Assembly: GCA_041661365.1 (NCBI GenBank)
Contig: JBAZUN010000155.1
Coordinates: 1 to 12,176, forward strand
Reading direction: 5' to 3'
From: CAITNQ01 sp041661365
GTDB lineage: Bacteria > Latescibacterota > UBA2968 > UBA8231
DNA length: 12,176 nt
Part shown: one piece after another, positions 6,636-12,176 of the stretch
How positions within the stretch are numbered: position 1 is the first letter of the stretch
Layout: each line of letters opens with the position of its first letter
Position numbers and translations under genes: made by a program
The notes under the pieces: generated by a model
What the model was told of the DNA's origin: nothing
What the model saw: only the letters and a program-made list of their open reading frames with translations
The model's database searches: none

Positions 6636-8447
6636 TCAATCGAGCCGCCCGAAGCCGGCCTCGCCGCGCGGGTCCTCGGCGCCGGCCACGTCCCCCGCGG
6701 GGAAGTACTCCCGCCACCTGCGGGTGACCCGCGCGACGGTCTCCGGGGCGGCGATCACCTCGTCGGGGTACCCGGGCTTCCTCCGGCAGTCGAAGACCAC
6801 CGGCGGCATCAGGCAGGGATGGTACCGCCTCACCTCGACCCTGGCGGCGTGGATGTCCGCGGCCGGCTCGAACCGGGTGAAGGTGCTCCACAGGAAAGAG
6901 GTTCGGCCGCGGGCCGCGCGGACGTCGTCCAGCACCACGACCAGGGGCCAGGCGGCTACGGCCGGGTCACGTGCGAGGTCAGCAGCCCAACCCGGAGCGG
7001 AGGAATAGGCCGGACCCTGCACCGCCAGACAGCCCGGGCAGAAGACCTCGGCCGCCGCGGCACCGGCTGGCAGGTCTCCGCGGAGCTCGCGCGGCAGCTC
7101 ACGCACCGGCTCGCCCAGACCGATGAGGATCCCCTTGCTGCCGCGGTTGACCTGGGGTCCGGTGTAGTCGAGAGAGTCCATCGCCAGATTGGCGATGACG
7201 AAGAGATCGGTCTCGAACCGGGTCCGGGCCAGGACGTGCGCGAGCACCTGGCGAAAATCGCTCAGCTCCACCCCGGGAGTCGTCACTACCAGGAACTTGG
7301 TCAGGGCCAGTTGACCGCCGTCCTCACCCAGCACGCGGAAGGCGAACTTCAGGGCCTCACGCGGGTATCGCTCCTCGACCGCCATCGCCGAGAGGCAGTG
7401 GTACCCGGTCTCGCCGTAACTCCAGATCCCCTGCACCGCGGGCATCACCAGCCGCGACAGCGGCGCCATCAGCCGCTGGATGTAGTTCCCCAGATATAGG
7501 TCCTCTTGAGGCGGCTTGCCGACGACAGTCGCCGGGTAGATCGCCCCCCGACGGTGGTAGACCCGGCTGACCTCGAGGACCGGGTACTCGTGCTGCAGGG
7601 AGTAGTACCCGTAGTGATCACCGAAGGGACCTTCGGGACGGCGCACCCGCGGGGGGACCTTTCCCTCGACGGCGAACTCGGCCCGGGCGATGAGGGGGAG
7701 GCCGCCGCTCGGGCTGGCCAGGCGCTGCAATCGCTCGCCCTGCAGGAGTGAGGCCAGGATCAGCTCCGGGAGATCCTCGGGAAGCGGGGCGACCGCGGCC
7801 AGCATCAGGGCCGGCGGACCGCCGATGAAGACCGTGACCGGCAGGCTTTCATCGCGCCGCTCGGCGACCGCGTGGTGGAAGCCGCCCCCCTTCTGGATCT
7901 GCCAGTGCATCCCGGTGGTGTGGTCGTCGTACCGCTGCACGCGGTACATCCCCAGGTTGTGGCGTCCGGTTTCCGGGTGCTCGGTGTAGACCAGCGGCAG
8001 GGTGACGAAGGCGCCGCCGTCCTGGGGCCAGGTCCGCAGCAGGGGAAGGCGGGACAGCCGCGGCGGATCCTGCACGCACTCGATCACCGGTCCGCGGCCG
8101 ACCCGGCGCAGGCCGAGCCGCCGCAGGGGGCCGAGCAGACCTCGGTGCCGCCACAGACGGCCCGGCGACAGGGAGGGGAGATCCTCGGCCAGGCGGACCA
8201 GCTCACCGACGAGCCGCTCGGGCTCGCGGCCGAAGGCCAGGTCCACGCGGTCGGGGGTGCCGAACAGGTTGGTGACGCAGGGGAAGTCCGCATCCTTCAC
8301 CCGGGAGAAGTACAAGGCCGGTCCACCCGCGGCCACCACGCGGCGGTGGATCTCGGCGATCTCCAGGTCAGCGTCGACCTCGGCCTCGACGACGACGAGC
8401 TGTCCCTCGCGCCGCAGAAGGTGGAGGTACTCGCGCAGGTCGATCAT
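6636..8447 (-). CDS. UbiD-family decarboxylase (prenylated-FMN dependent)
   Basis: The 603-residue product matches the UbiD family, which uses prenylated FMN and a divalent metal to (de)carboxylate aromatic or alpha,beta-unsaturated acids. The cofactor site is visible: N164 and R169 in HNLGMYRVQ, H181 in TGMHWQIQKGGG, E257/E261 in ARAEFAVEG, and E272 with D277 in PEGPFGDHYGYYS. The middle holds QEDLYLGNYIQRLMAP and the later VNRGSKGILIGLG stretch. It is longer than the roughly 490-500 residues of E. coli UbiD. The extra length is partly an Arg-rich insertion near residues 93-120 and partly a C-terminal tail with a CPGC motif at about 490. Which acid it acts on cannot be read. The partner flavin prenyltransferase UbiX is not in the window. 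The ATG at 8447 follows the hydrolase stop by eight bases, with AGGA six bases upstream, so co-expression is likely. Confidence 0.9.
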   Translation of the reverse strand: MIDLREYLHLLRREGQLVVVEAEVDADLEIAEIHRRVVAAGGPALYFSRVKDADFPCVTNLFGTPDRVDLAFGREPERLVGELVRLAEDLPSLSPGRLWRHRGLLGPLRRLGLRRVGRGPVIECVQDPPRLSRLPLLRTWPQDGGAFVTLPLVYTEHPETGRHNLGMYRVQRYDDHTTGMHWQIQKGGGFHHAVAERRDESLPVTVFIGGPPALMLAAVAPLPEDLPELILASLLQGERLQRLASPSGGLPLIARAEFAVEGKVPPRVRRPEGPFGDHYGYYSLQHEYPVLEVSRVYHRRGAIYPATVVGKPPQEDLYLGNYIQRLMAPLSRLVMPAVQGIWSYGETGYHCLSAMAVEERYPREALKFAFRVLGEDGGQLALTKFLVVTTPGVELSDFRQVLAHVLARTRFETDLFVIANLAMDSLDYTGPQVNRGSKGILIGLGEPVRELPRELRGDLPAGAAAAEVFCPGCLAVQGPAYSSAPGWAADLARDPAVAAWPLVVVLDDVRAARGRTSFLWSTFTRFEPAADIHAARVEVRRYHPCLMPPVVFDCRRKPGYPDEVIAAPETVARVTRRWREYFPAGDVAGAEDPRGEAGFGRLD

Positions 8448-8455
8448 CGACGGTC

Positions 8456-9244
8456 CTATCCGGTCAGGGCTTCCCCGGCGGAATCCTGCCGGCTGCAGGC
8501 GTCGAACCAGGCGAAGGCCACGTCGTAGCGGATCTCGTGACCGCCGTCGAAGAGATCAAGGTAGAACCTGGGCGCACCCACGGCTTCGAGGGCCTGGGCC
8601 AGGCGCCAGGTGTGGTTGTACGGGACCGACCGGTCGTACCGGCCGTGGTGCACGGCCAGCCGGGCCCGGCGCATGGCCTCGAGGTGCGTCAACGGCGAGC
8701 GCTCGCGGTACTCAGCGTCGACCTCGTCGCTCGTTCCCGGCGGACCGCCGCAGACCGCCTCCACGTGCGGGGTGTAGTTCGGGTTCTCGCCGTGCCAGGC
8801 GATCAGGTCGGTGATCGGCACCCAGGCGCTGACGGCGGTGAAGCGATCCGGGGCCCGGGCCGCCATCAGCAACGCCATGTGGCCGCCGCCGCTCCCTCCC
8901 AGCAGGTAGACCTGCCGCCGGTCGATCCGTCCCTGTCCGACGAGGTGATCGAGCGCGTCGAGGATGTCCTGCCGGGCCAGGTCCGAGCCCCCGGCCTGAC
9001 GGGCTCGCGGGTTGGTGGTCAGGTTCGGGCCGCGGAACTCCGGCAGGATCAGAGCCCAGCCGCGTTCGCGGCAGCGGGGTAGCATCGCCTCGATCTGGTT
9101 GAACCGATCCGCGCTCCAGGTGTGCAGCCCGACCAGCAGGGGTACGGACGCATCTCCGGGAGGGAGGTGGCAGAGGCACGGCTCGGCCGAGCCGTCCACG
9201 GTGGAGGGGATGAGGATCTCGTGCAGGTCCGGAGGCAGCGTCAT
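8456..9244 (-). CDS. Alpha/beta hydrolase, prolyl-oligopeptidase/esterase-like
   Basis: The 262-residue product has an alpha/beta-hydrolase fold. The nucleophile elbow is LLGGSGGGHMAL with S118. D204 lies in HHGRYDRSVPYNH and H236 in FDGGHEI, completing the expected Ser-Asp-His order and spacing. LLVGLHTWSADR near residue 37-47 supplies the oxyanion region, and ILPEFRGPN follows. Relatives include peptidase S9-like and acyl esterase enzymes; ester or peptide hydrolysis of a small molecule is the safe statement. There is no signal peptide. The ATG at 9244 is preceded by GAGGGAG. It is first of a run with UbiD and amidase, suggesting a shared catabolic route. I could not identify a convincing promoter upstream on the minus strand. 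Confidence 0.85.
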   Translation of the reverse strand: MTLPPDLHEILIPSTVDGSAEPCLCHLPPGDASVPLLVGLHTWSADRFNQIEAMLPRCRERGWALILPEFRGPNLTTNPRARQAGGSDLARQDILDALDHLVGQGRIDRRQVYLLGGSGGGHMALLMAARAPDRFTAVSAWVPITDLIAWHGENPNYTPHVEAVCGGPPGTSDEVDAEYRERSPLTHLEAMRRARLAVHHGRYDRSVPYNHTWRLAQALEAVGAPRFYLDLFDGGHEIRYDVAFAWFDACSRQDSAGEALTG

Positions 9245-9584
9245 TACTCCCTCAATCGGTGTCGGTAGGTCTGGTCGATTCAGCGTTGGTGCGAATGAGT
9301 CTTGTCATCGAGCCAGCAGGAAACGGAGGAAGGCTCGTCCGCTCGCGAGACGTTCCGAACAGATCCAAGGGTAAGGCTTCGGTGGTCCGTTCGGCAACCA
9401 CCGGCGCAGGGTGGCCTCGCGGGTCATCGCGATGGCTACCCAACCTCCTTCACTCCGAGTTCCTTGACACGCGTACCGGCCAAGGATAGAATAACTCACC
9501 GCATCCGGGCCGGGCTCCCGCCGTTCACCTTGCATCGTGGAGCGGTTTCCCGTCGCCTGGAACCGATCGCCCGAGGGGACACCG
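9245..9584. other. Divergent intergenic region between hydrolase operon and aconitase
   Basis: This 340-base gap contains the aconitase promoter (9464-9492) and an 86-base untranslated leader. A perfect 10-base palindrome CATCGCGATG (9425-9434) lies about 30 bases upstream of the -35 box and could be a regulator site, though short palindromes occur by chance. Small reading frames here lack ribosome sites and family resemblance. No RNA gene or repeat is apparent. Confidence 0.5.
9464..9492 (+). promoter_or_regulatory. Sigma-70-type promoter of aconitase
   Basis: A perfect TTGACA (9464-9469) is followed by a 17-base spacer and TAGAAT (9487-9492), one base off consensus. Transcription should start near 9499, leaving a leader of about 86 bases before the ATG. 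The near-consensus form suggests strong constitutive expression unless repressed. Confidence 0.75.

Positions 9585-12176
<2,592 letters not shown>

Noticed and set aside
5082..7499. An 805-codon plus-strand open frame
   Set aside because: It is antisense to the well-supported amidase and UbiD genes and begins inside the tRNA. No family motif or ribosome site supports it.
9252..9443. A 63-codon minus-strand frame ending just before the hydrolase start, possibly a leader peptide
   Set aside because: No ribosome site, no recognisable sequence and no promoter in front; the inner ATG also lacks a Shine-Dalgarno.

Overview
The window is high-GC bacterial DNA (about two-thirds G+C by eye) with compact, mostly leftward (minus-strand) gene clusters, Shine-Dalgarno starts and sigma-70-type promoters. 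The sequence does not fix the lineage. The tRNA gene encodes its CCA end. The DUF438/hemerythrin and DUF1858 families are, from general knowledge, common in Firmicutes-like and other anaerobic or facultative bacteria, so a high-GC member of such a group is plausible but only inferred. I see no transposase, integrase, CRISPR array or rRNA.

Layout, left to right. (1) 1-464, minus: N-terminal part of an AAA ATPase of the DUF4143-associated type, cut by the window edge. It has its own consensus promoter in an AT-rich island, with an operator-like palindrome over the predicted transcription start. (2) 576-3524, minus: a tightly overlapping three-gene operon, read in the order DUF438-hemerythrin-PAS-like protein, DUF1858-DUF2249 protein, and enolase-superfamily (mandelate racemase/sugar-acid dehydratase type) enzyme. 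(3) 3678-4904, minus: a cytoplasmic sialidase-like BNR/Asp-box protein. Upstream of it are an unusual strong hairpin and tRNA-Glu(UUC) with its own promoter. (4) 5181-9244, minus: an alpha/beta hydrolase, UbiD-family decarboxylase and amidase, spaced 8 and 27 bases apart and probably one operon. (5) 9585 to the window end, plus: a nearly complete aconitase A, divergent from the hydrolase operon and driven by a near-consensus promoter.

How the parts may work together. Aconitase and tRNA-Glu are housekeeping genes. The rest is accessory metabolism. Hydrolase, UbiD and amidase suggest a route that opens ester or amide bonds and decarboxylates an unsaturated or aromatic acid; the substrate is unknown and no UbiX flavin prenyltransferase lies in the window. 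The hemerythrin/DUF1858-DUF2249 pair looks like a diiron O2/NO or redox module. Its translational coupling to an enolase-superfamily enzyme is the least expected arrangement here.

Nothing in the window is a clear new defence or mobile system. The most original leads are the hemerythrin-DUF2249-enolase operon, the hydrolase-UbiD-amidase operon, and the tRNA-Glu/hairpin/BNR arrangement.
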